From the NCBI GenBank assembly GCA_937931165.1, contig CALHCI010000084.1:21741-85740 (forward strand): a DNA stretch of 64,000 nucleotides. The letters run 5' to 3'. The stretch is from an uncultured Granulosicoccaceae bacterium (GTDB taxonomy: Bacteria; Pseudomonadota; Gammaproteobacteria; Granulosicoccales; Granulosicoccaceae). Positions 35,834-45,117 of this stretch are shown here, piece by piece; positions within the stretch are counted from its first letter, which is position 1; each line of letters opens with the position of its first letter. The translations under genes were made by a program, and so were the position numbers. Below the pieces are notes generated by a model. The model had not been told where the DNA came from and made no database searches. It saw only the letters and a list, made by a program, of their open reading frames with translations.

Positions 35834-36955
35834 ATGACGATAAACCGCATTTTTCGCCTGTTTCTGCGAGTTGGCAAGTACCTACTCGTACTGGTCGCAA
35901 CGCTCGCACTTGCGATTGTCGCTTTTTTGTACCTGGCGCCAACCTTCGGCGCAAACCCGTCCGGCGATACTCTGAGCAGGATTAAAGCTTCACCCAATTA
36001 TCACAACGGTCGTTTTCGAAATTTAACCGACACACAAATCAGCACCCGTGACCCATCACAGCCGATGGATCTGGCCACATGGCTGTTCCCTGCAGCTGAT
36101 AAAAACCCTGCTGCACCACTGCCATCACAGCAGTTCGACAGTAGCGCATTCAATCCCGGTAGCTATGTCTGGCTTGGGCACTCAACCATACTGTTCAAAA
36201 CAGACTCACTGGTGGTATTGACTGACCCGGTATTTAACCGGGCCTCACCGATACCCGTATTTGGTAAACCATTCCCCATCCAGCACCCGCCAGCACTTGA
36301 ATCTCTTCCCGCTATTGATGTTGTAGTCATTTCACATGATCACTATGACCACCTTGATCACCTGGCAATCGCAGCACTCGAACCGTCAACTACCCGTTTT
36401 CTGGTGCCACTTGGCGTGGGCGCACACCTGCTGAGATGGGGCGTACCGCAAAGTAAAATTACCGAGTTCGACTGGTATGAGTCTGAATCTATCGACAACA
36501 CGCAATTCACAATGACACCGGCGAGACACTTCAGCGGCCGCGGTTTTACCAACCGCTTCAAAACCCTGTGGGGGTCATGGGTCATTACATCACCAACCGG
36601 CAAAGTATTTTTCAGTGGTGATACCGGCTACTTTGAAGATCTGAAAAAAATCGCTACAGACTACGGACCGTTTGATATTTCTTTTATGGAAAACGGCGCT
36701 TACAGTAAAGACTGGACACAAATCCATATGATGCCGGAAGAATCAGTACAGGCATCTGTAGACTTAAACAGCAAAGTCTACTTTCCCATACACTGGGGCA
36801 AGTTTGATCTGGCACAACACGGCTGGAAAGACCCGATCAATCGCGCTACCACCAAAGCAAAGTCACTTGGTGTCGCCATAGCAACGCCCGTTATAGGTCA
36901 GACTTTTACGCTAACAGAGCTGCCACAACACGACTGGTGGAGCGACGCCAAATAG
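35834..36955 (+). CDS. Membrane-anchored MBL-fold metallohydrolase (NAPE-PLD/UlaG-like)
   Basis: A 373-residue metallo-beta-lactamase-fold hydrolase with one N-terminal membrane helix (~residues 14-34). The metal motif ISHDHYDHLDHLA (HxHxDH type: H..D..H) is at about residues 164-176, with SGDTGYF (~263-269) supplying Asp and a final IHWGKFDL His near 318. Residues 110-125 hold WLGHSTILFKTD, typical of the NAPE-PLD/RomA branch that acts on phospholipid-like substrates. Topology suggests a periplasmic active site. Actual substrate unknown. Confidence 0.85.
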   Translation: MTINRIFRLFLRVGKYLLVLVATLALAIVAFLYLAPTFGANPSGDTLSRIKASPNYHNGRFRNLTDTQISTRDPSQPMDLATWLFPAADKNPAAPLPSQQFDSSAFNPGSYVWLGHSTILFKTDSLVVLTDPVFNRASPIPVFGKPFPIQHPPALESLPAIDVVVISHDHYDHLDHLAIAALEPSTTRFLVPLGVGAHLLRWGVPQSKITEFDWYESESIDNTQFTMTPARHFSGRGFTNRFKTLWGSWVITSPTGKVFFSGDTGYFEDLKKIATDYGPFDISFMENGAYSKDWTQIHMMPEESVQASVDLNSKVYFPIHWGKFDLAQHGWKDPINRATTKAKSLGVAIATPVIGQTFTLTELPQHDWWSDAK

Positions 36956-36982
36956 CAACCGCTTTGAGCGGGTGCTGCCTTC

Positions 36983-37201
36983 ATGTTCTCCCTGACAACC
37001 AACTGGTTTCCATCACCAGCACTCGACACCGCAGACAATCCGGCTTCTGCACTGATCAGACTGGACAACGCCATCGCATTGTTTCAACAATCGGCACCGG
37101 ACTTACAGCCACACTTTGCTTACGGCAATCTGTCTAAAGCACAGTATGAACAGCCACATGCCATGCATCTGACCAATCACTTTTCAGCGATAGATGCTTA
37201 A
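36983..37201 (+). pseudogene. C-terminal fragment of a DUF1569-like protein
   Basis: A 72-residue frame whose second half, HFAYGNLSKAQYEQPHAMHLTNHFSAID, matches the C-terminal end of DUF1569 (DinB-like) proteins, including the histidines expected of the fold's metal site. Full-length members are about twice this size, and the N-terminal half is not found in any frame upstream, where the MBL gene ends 27 bp away. I read it as a decayed remnant, though a short translated protein cannot be excluded. Confidence 0.5.
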
Positions 37202-37236
37202 CCCGCATTTATTTACAAGGCGACCGGGGATAACCC

Positions 37237-37839
37237 TTAAATCTCCTGACCAGGCTCATGTAACTTTCGATAAGACTCCGGCCACAATGCCTTAGGCAAG
37301 GCGCCACGTTCCTGTATCCACGGATGAATAGTCACTGCACGCCGCAACATTTTCATTGCTGTTTCATGGCGGTTTTGAATACGCAACACGTGGTACATCC
37401 CTGACAGCGCGCCGAAATGATCCGGGTTCAGCTCCAGTGTTTTTTCAAGATCAGCCAGGGCACCGTCGTAGTTCTCCCTTAAAAACCTTGCAAAAGCCCG
37501 TTGGTTATACCCCTCGAAATATTCCGGGGCGCCGTCAACTACCTGATCAAAGTATGCTTCCGCAGCGGCATAATCATAGGCTTCGCGACGCTCCCTGCCT
37601 TTATTTAACAGGCCGCGAATTTCAGCTGTTGGCGACTGATCAAACCAGTGCTCCCAGATCACACTCTCAGCCAGCCGTCCGGCGCTTTCCGTTTTTGCAC
37701 CGGCAAGCTGTTTGAACATCGCAAGTTCGATATCACGCCGATTATCACCCGCTGCTGCAACAACCTGAGCTGCACATAGTAAGGCAACCACCAATGCAAA
37801 GGGCAGGACAATAGCTTGTCTTATCAGATGTCTGTTCAT
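37237..37839 (-). CDS. Exported TPR-repeat protein
   Basis: A 200-residue protein with a signal peptide (MNRHLIRQAIVLPFALVVAL, cleavage near VVAAAG). The ATG at 37839 is preferred over a TTG one codon earlier. Two to three tetratricopeptide repeats are visible at ~residues 85-160 (RREAYDYAAAEAYFDQVVDGAPEYFEGYNQRA; YDGALADLEKTLELNPDHFGALSGMYHVLRIQ in pieces). Periplasmic TPR proteins act as scaffolds; the partner is unknown. It lies between the DUF1569 remnant and the LRR gene. Confidence 0.83.
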   Translation of the reverse strand: MNRHLIRQAIVLPFALVVALLCAAQVVAAAGDNRRDIELAMFKQLAGAKTESAGRLAESVIWEHWFDQSPTAEIRGLLNKGRERREAYDYAAAEAYFDQVVDGAPEYFEGYNQRAFARFLRENYDGALADLEKTLELNPDHFGALSGMYHVLRIQNRHETAMKMLRRAVTIHPWIQERGALPKALWPESYRKLHEPGQEI

Positions 37840-37945
37840 CAACGGTGTAACCTGATGTTTTTACCAGACACCAACACTACATCAAAACAACGACCGGGCG
37901 TAGCAAAACGCGCCAGCTGTTGCTAAATTACCGGCACTAAAGAGA

Positions 37946-39802
37946 CTAATTACATCCATCCGCCCAGTCAGGCTCATATATCTGAAGCCAGTTAACCACT
38001 GTGGGATCTGTTGCGGTAAAACAACCGTTACCATGAACGCTGAATGAAGTTTCATCCCACAATGTATCAATGACGTTAACCAGTGGATCTAAACTCCCTT
38101 CAAGCTGGTTGTATTCGATGTTCAGTTCGTTCAACTGCGGCAACGAGGCCAATGAAGCCGGGATTTCTCCACTAAGCTGATTGCGTGAAAGGTGAATGCT
38201 CCATAGCTCCGGGTTATAAAACGTATCGGGGATCGGACCCGTCAGATTGTTATATGCAAGATCCAGAATCTGTAAGAACTGCAGATCACCAATACCGCGC
38301 GGCATGCTGCCTGTCAGCTTGTTTGCAAAGACGTTAAAATCAATCAGCGATTGAAGTTGCCCGACGGTTGCAGGTATCTCACCGGATAACTCATTGTGTG
38401 CCAGGTAAAGGTATTCGAGTGCGGCGAGGTTGCCGATTTCATCTGGTATAGGCCCGTTGAACTGATTACTGTTGAGGTTAAGCCATTCAAGTTCAGTAAG
38501 GTTTACGATTGACGCAGGAATACCGCCACTGAACTGATTTCTTTGCAGCTCAAGCCTGACCAGTGCTGTAAGGTTTCCAAGGTTTTCCGGAAGCGACCCG
38601 GACAGGTTGTTTTCATAAACCCGTAGATAACCAAGCCTGGAGAAGCTACTGAGATTTGATGGCAGCGGTCCCGTCAGATTATTTTTATAAAGATCCAGAG
38701 AGCCGAGACCCGTCAGATTGTTTATAGATTCAGGAATCACTCCCGAGAGATTATTGTCTGCCAGACCCAACACCGATAACCCGGTCAGATCCCCGAGTTC
38801 AGACGGAATAGAACCCGTCAGATCGTTACCATAAAGTGCCAGTACCGTTAGTGTGGGTATGTTTCCAAGACTGACCGGAATTGACCCGCTAAACTGGTTG
38901 GATTGAAGGTCCAGGTGATACAGAGAAGTAGCACTTAAATCGGGAATAGTACCAACCAACTCGTTACCGGGAAGCACCAGTACTTTAAGTCCGGTAAGGT
39001 CATTGAGATTAGCCGGCAAGCTGCCTTTCAAACTCGCCGCAGGCGCGATGACACTGACCGAGTTGTTCTCACAGTAAACATCATCCCATGTGCAAGGATC
39101 GGTAGCCGTGGCAAAGTCGCTGTCTTCCCAGTTGGGACCATTGGTACTGTAGTAAAAAGCCATGAGCGCATCACACTCATGTTGTGGCAGCATGGTAGCA
39201 ACAGCCTCACCATTTATGTCACAGGTTTTTGTTGGAGTCTCCGGCGGTTCAACCGTACAGGACTGATAACCGTTCCAGCCCCAGCCATCCCCATCGGGGT
39301 CTATGCATTCATCACTCACTGTGATGTAACAAGATGCATCTCCGGTCCACCCCCATCCGTCCCCATCGGCATCGATACACACACCCGATTCGTCATAGAC
39401 CAGATCGCAGCTCTGCGTGCCGTTCCAGCCGTATCCATCATCGTCGGTGTCGATACAGTAGTTGGTAGTGGCCAATTGACATTGCGCAGTCGTACATTCG
39501 TCATCGCCGGAGACAACACAGGACTCACTGCCATCCCATCCCCAGCCATCGCCGTCATCATCGATACACTGTGCCGGCGCAATTCGGCAACTCTCCAGAC
39601 CATCCCAGCCCCAGCCATCACCATCGGTGTCGACACAGACACCGTCAGGTGACGCGCCGATCCGGCAGGAACCGACACCATCCCAACCCCATCCATCTCC
39701 ATCTGTATCAATACAGGCGCCACCGGGAGTTTGCGCTTGACTAACTGGAAGCCACAACACACCTAATACAACAGCAAAAACACACAGAGCACGCACGACC
39801 AT
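37946..39802 (-). CDS. Secreted leucine-rich-repeat protein with six DGDGWGW modules
   Basis: A 618-residue exported protein. After a signal peptide (about residues 1-23) come six modules of roughly 20-25 residues, each Cys-(I/V)-D-x-D-G-D-G-(W/Y)-G-W-x-G-x-x-S-C, between about residues 30 and 195. Each has a cysteine pair likely to form a disulphide around an acidic, Ca-binding-like DxDGDG loop with exposed Trp. Residues ~205-600 are a plant-type LRR solenoid (L..N.L.G.IP..LGNLT.L..L.L), capped N-terminally by a CDALMAFYYSTNGPNWEDS segment. Plant-type LRRs in bacteria mediate surface adhesion or recognition. The same module occurs three times in the esterase at 48.6-49.8 kb. Confidence 0.87.
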   Translation of the reverse strand: MVVRALCVFAVVLGVLWLPVSQAQTPGGACIDTDGDGWGWDGVGSCRIGASPDGVCVDTDGDGWGWDGLESCRIAPAQCIDDDGDGWGWDGSESCVVSGDDECTTAQCQLATTNYCIDTDDDGYGWNGTQSCDLVYDESGVCIDADGDGWGWTGDASCYITVSDECIDPDGDGWGWNGYQSCTVEPPETPTKTCDINGEAVATMLPQHECDALMAFYYSTNGPNWEDSDFATATDPCTWDDVYCENNSVSVIAPAASLKGSLPANLNDLTGLKVLVLPGNELVGTIPDLSATSLYHLDLQSNQFSGSIPVSLGNIPTLTVLALYGNDLTGSIPSELGDLTGLSVLGLADNNLSGVIPESINNLTGLGSLDLYKNNLTGPLPSNLSSFSRLGYLRVYENNLSGSLPENLGNLTALVRLELQRNQFSGGIPASIVNLTELEWLNLNSNQFNGPIPDEIGNLAALEYLYLAHNELSGEIPATVGQLQSLIDFNVFANKLTGSMPRGIGDLQFLQILDLAYNNLTGPIPDTFYNPELWSIHLSRNQLSGEIPASLASLPQLNELNIEYNQLEGSLDPLVNVIDTLWDETSFSVHGNGCFTATDPTVVNWLQIYEPDWADGCN

Positions 39803-39862
39803 CGAAAAATCACCTGTTTTATTGCAGACGTCTTATTAACCGACGCCAGCACATGTTATTGT

Positions 39863-39891
39863 CATGACATTTTATTTCAAGTAAAGTCATG
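39863..39891. promoter_or_regulatory. Inverted repeat upstream of the LRR gene
   Basis: CATGAC (39863-39868) and GTCATG (39886-39891) are perfect arms 17 bp apart, 61 bp upstream of the LRR start; GTCATGAC at 39861 is itself palindromic. Spacing of two turns suits a dimeric regulator. The rest of the ~300-bp gap to the DUF898 gene holds no gene that I can see. Confidence 0.35.
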
Positions 39892-40100
39892 TATCAAGTC
39901 TGGTGCGGCGGTATACTGAAAAAGGCATGTTGTCTATGACTTCCGGCCGAGTGATGAACCCACCGTTTTGCACAATTGACAATAAGGAAGAAAAGTAAAC
40001 TGTCGTTACTTACCCGACACTTGTCACGATCGGTACGCTAACCGGTCAACATTTTGTAATTTCCCGGATCAGTGTGAAGTAAGGAAAAGGAGTACAAGCA

Positions 40101-41270
40101 ATGCATGACCAACCCACAACAAACACACAGCATCAGTTGCAATTCACAGGCAGTGGCTCTGAATATTTTCGTATCTGGATCGTTAATATTCTCTTAACCG
40201 TTGTCACTCTGTACATTTACTCGGCATGGGCCAAGGTACGTACGCGCCGTTATTTCTATGGCAACACGGTGCTTGATGGCAGTGCATTTGAGTACCACGC
40301 AACTGGTAAACAGCTATTGCCTGGCAGGTTAATCGGTCTGGTATTAATATTAATGATTGCTTTTGGTGAATCACTTTCAATCGCAGTGGCGTTGGCCGGC
40401 TACGGCCTGATTGCGGTTCTGGCGCCGTGGGCACTCTGTCGCTCAAGGCAATTCAATGCACGCATGAGCAGCTACCGAAATATTCGCTTTGGCTTTTCCG
40501 GCAAAGCATGGAAGTTTTACGAGTACATTATATTAATGCCGTTTATACCAGTGCTGTTTATTGGCACAATCGCAGTTGCACTGTTTTACTCAAGAGTAAT
40601 AACTCAGGGTCAGGCATTCTTTTTCCTGCCTGTTGCAGTGTTTACACTGTATGCAATGGCACCGTGGATACTCGGCAAACTCGCCAGGTATTCACTCAAT
40701 AACAGCCTGTACGGTACCGCACAGTTTTCAACTGGTATAACTGCCGGGCGATATGCCAGCGTTTATTACAAAGCAATCGCACTCTCAATTGGTTTGTTCA
40801 TCCTGCTTGGCGGGATTACCATTGGCGCGGCTACTCTGTTCGCAGAAACTGTAAATATTGATCCCGAGGCACTGGCAAACCCGGATTCCCTGGCGGCATA
40901 TGGGTTACTCGGATCGCTGTACCTCGTACTAATACCGGTTAGCACGCTAATAAAGGCCTACATCGCGTGTCGGGTAAGAAACTATCAATTGAACAACACC
41001 ACACTCGACAGGAAGTTCAATCTTAACTCCAACGTGACCACGATAAAGCTGTGGGGTCTGGAGTTGACTAATCTGTTGTTGATCGTATTGACTCTCGGGC
41101 TGGGTTATCCATGGGCCGCGATTCGCAAAGCACGCTTTATGGCAAACCACACACAGGTTACGACCAGTCACAATGCAGATCAGTTTGTTGCAGACCAGGG
41201 TTATCAGGTGTCTGCTGTCGGTGACGAGATTGGTGATGCCTTTGATATGGATATTGCCGCGGGTTTCTAG
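40101..41270 (+). CDS. DUF898/YjgN-family membrane protein
   Basis: A 389-residue integral membrane protein with a strong Shine-Dalgarno (AAGGAG about 10 nt before the ATG). The family signature is the repeated FTGSGSEYFRIWIVNILLTVVTLYIYSAWAKVRTRRYFYGNT at the N-terminus (given here in pieces) and its partial repeat near the C-terminus (LWGLELTNLLLIVLTLGLGYPWAAIRKARF). About eight membrane segments. YjgN-type proteins have no proven function. The next gene is an M48 peptidase, a recurrent pairing that suggests membrane-protein quality control. Confidence 0.87.
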   Translation: MHDQPTTNTQHQLQFTGSGSEYFRIWIVNILLTVVTLYIYSAWAKVRTRRYFYGNTVLDGSAFEYHATGKQLLPGRLIGLVLILMIAFGESLSIAVALAGYGLIAVLAPWALCRSRQFNARMSSYRNIRFGFSGKAWKFYEYIILMPFIPVLFIGTIAVALFYSRVITQGQAFFFLPVAVFTLYAMAPWILGKLARYSLNNSLYGTAQFSTGITAGRYASVYYKAIALSIGLFILLGGITIGAATLFAETVNIDPEALANPDSLAAYGLLGSLYLVLIPVSTLIKAYIACRVRNYQLNNTTLDRKFNLNSNVTTIKLWGLELTNLLLIVLTLGLGYPWAAIRKARFMANHTQVTTSHNADQFVADQGYQVSAVGDEIGDAFDMDIAAGF

Positions 41271-41291
41271 CACGCCTCCCCTTTCCACCAA

Positions 41292-41311
41292 ACCCTCCCC
41301 ACGGGGAGGGT
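41292..41311. repeat. GC-rich hairpin between DUF898 and M48 genes
   Basis: ACCCTCCCC and GGGGAGGGT form 9-bp arms separated by 2 bp. The following CAAGGCTCACAC has no T-run, so it is not a standard terminator. The C-rich style recalls the dispersed repeats at 6897 and 57403 but lacks their core, so it is listed apart. Confidence 0.5.
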
Positions 41312-41377
41312 CAAGGCTCACACTAATTTAAAGCAACATCAAAAATCACGCAAAGCTGTTAAGCAGAAACAACAACC

Positions 41378-42418
41378 ATGGTAACAGTCAACGGACAGTT
41401 CTTTGAAGCCCATGTGTCAACGCGACACAACGCCACACTTGAACTTGGCAATGGCAGATACACACTGCAGTGCGACGCACTACCGGTAAGAGCCGGAGAC
41501 ATTAAAGAACTTTCAATTAGCGACAGACTCGGAAATATCGCAAGACGTATTCAATGGCCTGATGGCGCTACCTTTGAGTCCACAGACAACCAGTCGATAG
41601 ACCGCGCAATTAATCATCAAGCCAGCGTGGGCGGAGTTTTACATGCGCTTGAAAGCCACTGGCGCTTTATTCCGGTTGCACTCGCATTAATCGGTTTCGC
41701 GGTTTTTGCATTATTTAGATGGGGATTACCCGCAGCGTCGTACCACATTGCCGACCGGCTACCGGTGTCTGCGCATGAACTGGTTTCCGAAGGTGCTATA
41801 GCAACACTGGATAAAGTGTTGTTTACCCCTTCAAAGCTCAGCCAACACAGACAAGACGAGGTGTCTGAAAGTTTCAATAACCTGGTTAGCCAAATTGAAA
41901 ACAGCGAATTCAACTACCGCTTGTATTTTAGAAATATGTCATTTGACGGTGTGAGTCTTCCCAACGCCATGGCACTGCCTTCCGGTGAAATCATTGTCAC
42001 CGATGCGTTCGTGCAAATAGCAGGGCCGGGAGAACTCGAAGCAGTGCTGCTGCATGAAATCGGCCACGTTGAAGAACACCACGGCATGCAACAGGCAATA
42101 AGTGCTTCCGCCACGTCCGTTACAGTCTCTCTCACCCTCGGTGAAATGAGTGGCCTGAGCGAGCTGATTACCGCTGTACCGATTTTCCTGATTCACAGTG
42201 GCTATTCACGTAAGAACGAATCGGCCGCAGATGAATTTGCATTTAAACGGATGGCAGAGTTTGGCATTGACCCGAAGCACTTCGCCACCATCATTACCAA
42301 AATCGGCGGCTCGCAAACCACCGAAACCAAAAACTATCTCTCGAGTCATCCGGGCGCATCATCTCGTGCCGAAAGAGCACTAAAGGCCTCCGCTGAATTT
42401 AATGCCGGCGCTGACTAA
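41378..42418 (+). CDS. M48-family membrane metallopeptidase
   Basis: A 346-residue zinc protease of the HtpX/Oma1-like M48 family. An N-terminal soluble region precedes one membrane helix (~residues 97-115). The zinc motif HEIGH is at 226-230, with the third ligand Glu probably in the SRKNESAADEFAFKRM segment (~272-287), as the family requires ExxAD. The LPNAMALPSGEIIVTDAFVQ strand before HEIGH is typical. Acts at the membrane, probably on misfolded membrane proteins together with the DUF898 neighbour (inference). Confidence 0.9.
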   Translation: MVTVNGQFFEAHVSTRHNATLELGNGRYTLQCDALPVRAGDIKELSISDRLGNIARRIQWPDGATFESTDNQSIDRAINHQASVGGVLHALESHWRFIPVALALIGFAVFALFRWGLPAASYHIADRLPVSAHELVSEGAIATLDKVLFTPSKLSQHRQDEVSESFNNLVSQIENSEFNYRLYFRNMSFDGVSLPNAMALPSGEIIVTDAFVQIAGPGELEAVLLHEIGHVEEHHGMQQAISASATSVTVSLTLGEMSGLSELITAVPIFLIHSGYSRKNESAADEFAFKRMAEFGIDPKHFATIITKIGGSQTTETKNYLSSHPGASSRAERALKASAEFNAGAD

Positions 42419-42490
42419 TAAACAAACCATTGACCGATCCATAAGACCTGTTTGCACGTAATTTCGTAAACAGTAAAAAAACCGTTGCCA

Positions 42491-43525
42491 ATGGCTGCCA
42501 CTGCCACCAACAATCCGTTACTTCAGGCGACAAATCGCGGGCTTGAATGCACGGCCGGCGGCTTTACCATTGATCCGTACCAGTCCACCCGTATTTCGGT
42601 GATTACCCACGCCCACGCCGATCACGCACGGCGGGTCGCAGAGGTTTACTACGCCGCCAAAAGCTCCGTTGCACTGCTTAAAAAGAGATTGGGCGACGAC
42701 ATAGACATTCGCGGCGTCGAGTTCGGCCAGCCGTTCCAGCTGGGTGACACCTCCGTTTCCCTGCACCCTGCCGGCCATGTTCTGGGGTCTGCGCAGGTGC
42801 GTGTTGAACACAACGGTGAAGTCTGGGTATTTACCGGTGATTTCAAACGTGACCCCGATCCCAGCTGCGAAGCATTTGAGCTGGTGCCGTGCGATACCTT
42901 TATCACCGAAGCCACCTTTGCACTACCGGTTTATCAGTGGCAGCCGGGAAGCGACGTAGCCGCGGAAATCTGGCAGTGGTGGCAATCTATGCGTGCAGCC
43001 GACAGGCCGGCCATTCTGTTTTGTTACGCACTCGGAAAAGCACAGCGCGTGCTGAGCGAACTTACTCAGTACACTGATCTGCCGGTATATCTACATGGGG
43101 CCGTCACGCCGTTAACTGACATCTATCGACAAGCGGGGGTCAGCATGTTGCCAACGTGTGCAGTTGATATTAAAGATAAAAGGAAGTGTTACAACGGTGA
43201 ACTTATTATTGCACCACCCGGTGCCAGCGGATCCCGATGGGTACAACGCTTTCCTAAAGCCGGCACCGGCTTTTGCAGTGGCTGGATGCGGGTTCGGGGC
43301 AACAGGCGCAGACGCGGTTACGACCGTGGTTTTGTACTTTCAGACCATGCAGACTGGAACGGACTGCTGCGCACAATAGAAGAAACAGGCGCCAGACAAG
43401 TACTGACCACACACGGGCAGGCGGGCGCACTGATCAGACTATTAAAGGAACGCGGGATTGACGCGCGAGAGCTTACCACCCGCTATAACGCCGACGGCGA
43501 AAGCGACGTGTCTGACGCTGTATGA
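42491..43525 (+). CDS. Ligase-associated DNA exonuclease (MBL/beta-CASP fold)
   Basis: A 344-residue metallo-beta-lactamase exonuclease of the SNM1-like group found next to ATP-dependent DNA ligases. The metal motif THAHADHA is at about residues 39-46, followed by HPAGHVLGSAQV (~90-101), FTGDFKRDPDP (~113-123) and the C-terminal FVLSDHADWNGLL (~277-289). The ATG at 42491 is preferred to a TTG two codons earlier. Its stop overlaps the ligase start (ATGA). First gene of a four-gene DNA repair cassette. Confidence 0.92.
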   Translation: MAATATNNPLLQATNRGLECTAGGFTIDPYQSTRISVITHAHADHARRVAEVYYAAKSSVALLKKRLGDDIDIRGVEFGQPFQLGDTSVSLHPAGHVLGSAQVRVEHNGEVWVFTGDFKRDPDPSCEAFELVPCDTFITEATFALPVYQWQPGSDVAAEIWQWWQSMRAADRPAILFCYALGKAQRVLSELTQYTDLPVYLHGAVTPLTDIYRQAGVSMLPTCAVDIKDKRKCYNGELIIAPPGASGSRWVQRFPKAGTGFCSGWMRVRGNRRRRGYDRGFVLSDHADWNGLLRTIEETGARQVLTTHGQAGALIRLLKERGIDARELTTRYNADGESDVSDAV

Positions 43526-45114
43526 AAGCCTTTAGCCAGCTGTACCAAACGCTCGATCAAACCACATCAACCAACGCCAAAGTGGCTGCAATGGCAGCCT
43601 ACTTCAACAATGCTACTGCAGAAGATGCCGCATGGGCAGTTTACTTTTTATCCGGCCGACGGCTGAAAAGACTGATTGGTGCGTCGCTGCTAAGGCGCTG
43701 GCTGGCAGAGTGCAGCGACCTGCCGGAGTGGCTGGTAGAAGACTGCTATGCAAACGTCGGAGACCTTGCAGAGACCATCGCGCTGCTAATTGCCAAACCT
43801 TCAGAGTCCGAAAACTCAATGACTCTGGCAGAACAGGTCACAGCACTGCAGGCACTTAGTGGTGAAACCGAAGACTTACAGAAATCCATCATCACTACGT
43901 GGTGGCAAACACAAGACTACAGCACCTGCTTTATCGTTAATAAACTGCTTACCGGTGGATTACGTGTCGGTGTATCACAGTTGTTGCTGGCACGTGCCGT
44001 CGCACAGCATGCAGATTTACCACGCACGGTCATCCTGCACAGACTGATGGGAGAGTGGACTCCGGACACTTCTTTCTGGCACGCACTGATCAGTGAAGAT
44101 GATGGCAGCGCAGATATCTCCCGCCCCTACCCGTTTTGTCTGGCTTCACCACTGGAAGATGAAGCAGATGCTCTGGGGTCGATTGAAGACTGGATAGCAG
44201 AGTGGAAATGGGATGGAATTCGCGCCCAGCTGATACACCGAGATCAGCAACTATTTATCTGGTCACGCGGAGAAGAGCTGATCACAAAGAAGTTTCCTGA
44301 TATCACTGACGCCATCGGTGCTCTGCCGGACGGTATGGTACTCGATGGTGAAATACTGCCCTGGAACAACGAAGGTGTTCTGCCATTCAGTGAACTACAA
44401 CGTCGCATTGGCCGCAAAACCGTCGGCAAAAAACTGCTGTCAGAAGTACCCTGCGTGTTTGTTGCCTACGACTGCATGGAACACAATGGACAAGATATCC
44501 GCCAGCAGCCGCTTTATCAACGCCGCGCCGTACTCACTGAACTACTGTCGGCTTACACCAACGATTTGCACTTATCAAAACCGGTAAACGCCAGGAGCTG
44601 GCAACAGCTTGCCGAGCTGCGCGGTGAATCAAGACAAAGACTCGTGGAAGGCCTGATGCTGAAACATCGCAATGCAGCATTTCACACCGGTCGCAAACGC
44701 GGACAGTACTGGAAGTGGAAGGTTGAGCCCTATACTGTTGATGCAGTTTTGTTATACGCCCAGGCCGGACATGGAAAACGCTCAAACCTGTATACCGATT
44801 ACACATTCGGCGTCTGGCAAAACGATACACTGGTGCCGATTGCCAAGGCCTACTCCGGACTCACCAATAAAGAAATTACAACGCTTGATAAGTGGATACG
44901 AAAAAACACCGTTGAAAAGTTCGGGCCGGTACGCTCTGTGGTCACAGAACAGGTTTTCGAGTTGGCATTTGAAGGCATTAATGCGTCAAGCAGACATAAG
45001 TCCGGCATAGCCGTGCGCTTCCCACGCATTGCAAGATGGCGGCAGGATCTCAGCCCTGAAGATGCAGACACCCTTGCCCAGATACAACAATTAATCACAA
45101 CCAAAGACAACTGA
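43522..45114 (+). CDS. ATP-dependent DNA ligase (ligase-associated repair cassette)
   Basis: A 530-residue ligase that seals nicks via a lysyl-AMP. The adenylation motif is EWKWDGIRAQL with nucleophile Lys229; motif III-like VLDGEILPW follows near 275, motif IV EGLMLKH near 377 and motif V QYWKWKVEP near 395. Residues 1-200 form the helical DNA-binding domain (DBD) seen in eukaryotic-like and archaeal-like bacterial ligases, and ~410-520 the OB domain. It is translationally coupled to the exonuclease and lies 3 bp before the helicase. Confidence 0.93.
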   Translation: MKAFSQLYQTLDQTTSTNAKVAAMAAYFNNATAEDAAWAVYFLSGRRLKRLIGASLLRRWLAECSDLPEWLVEDCYANVGDLAETIALLIAKPSESENSMTLAEQVTALQALSGETEDLQKSIITTWWQTQDYSTCFIVNKLLTGGLRVGVSQLLLARAVAQHADLPRTVILHRLMGEWTPDTSFWHALISEDDGSADISRPYPFCLASPLEDEADALGSIEDWIAEWKWDGIRAQLIHRDQQLFIWSRGEELITKKFPDITDAIGALPDGMVLDGEILPWNNEGVLPFSELQRRIGRKTVGKKLLSEVPCVFVAYDCMEHNGQDIRQQPLYQRRAVLTELLSAYTNDLHLSKPVNARSWQQLAELRGESRQRLVEGLMLKHRNAAFHTGRKRGQYWKWKVEPYTVDAVLLYAQAGHGKRSNLYTDYTFGVWQNDTLVPIAKAYSGLTNKEITTLDKWIRKNTVEKFGPVRSVVTEQVFELAFEGINASSRHKSGIAVRFPRIARWRQDLSPEDADTLAQIQQLITTKDN

Positions 45115-45117
45115 GCC

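Noticed and set aside
39179..39652. Plus-strand 157-residue ORF in the LRR gene
   Set aside because: An antisense reading of the DGDGWGW modules; its repeats mirror those modules.
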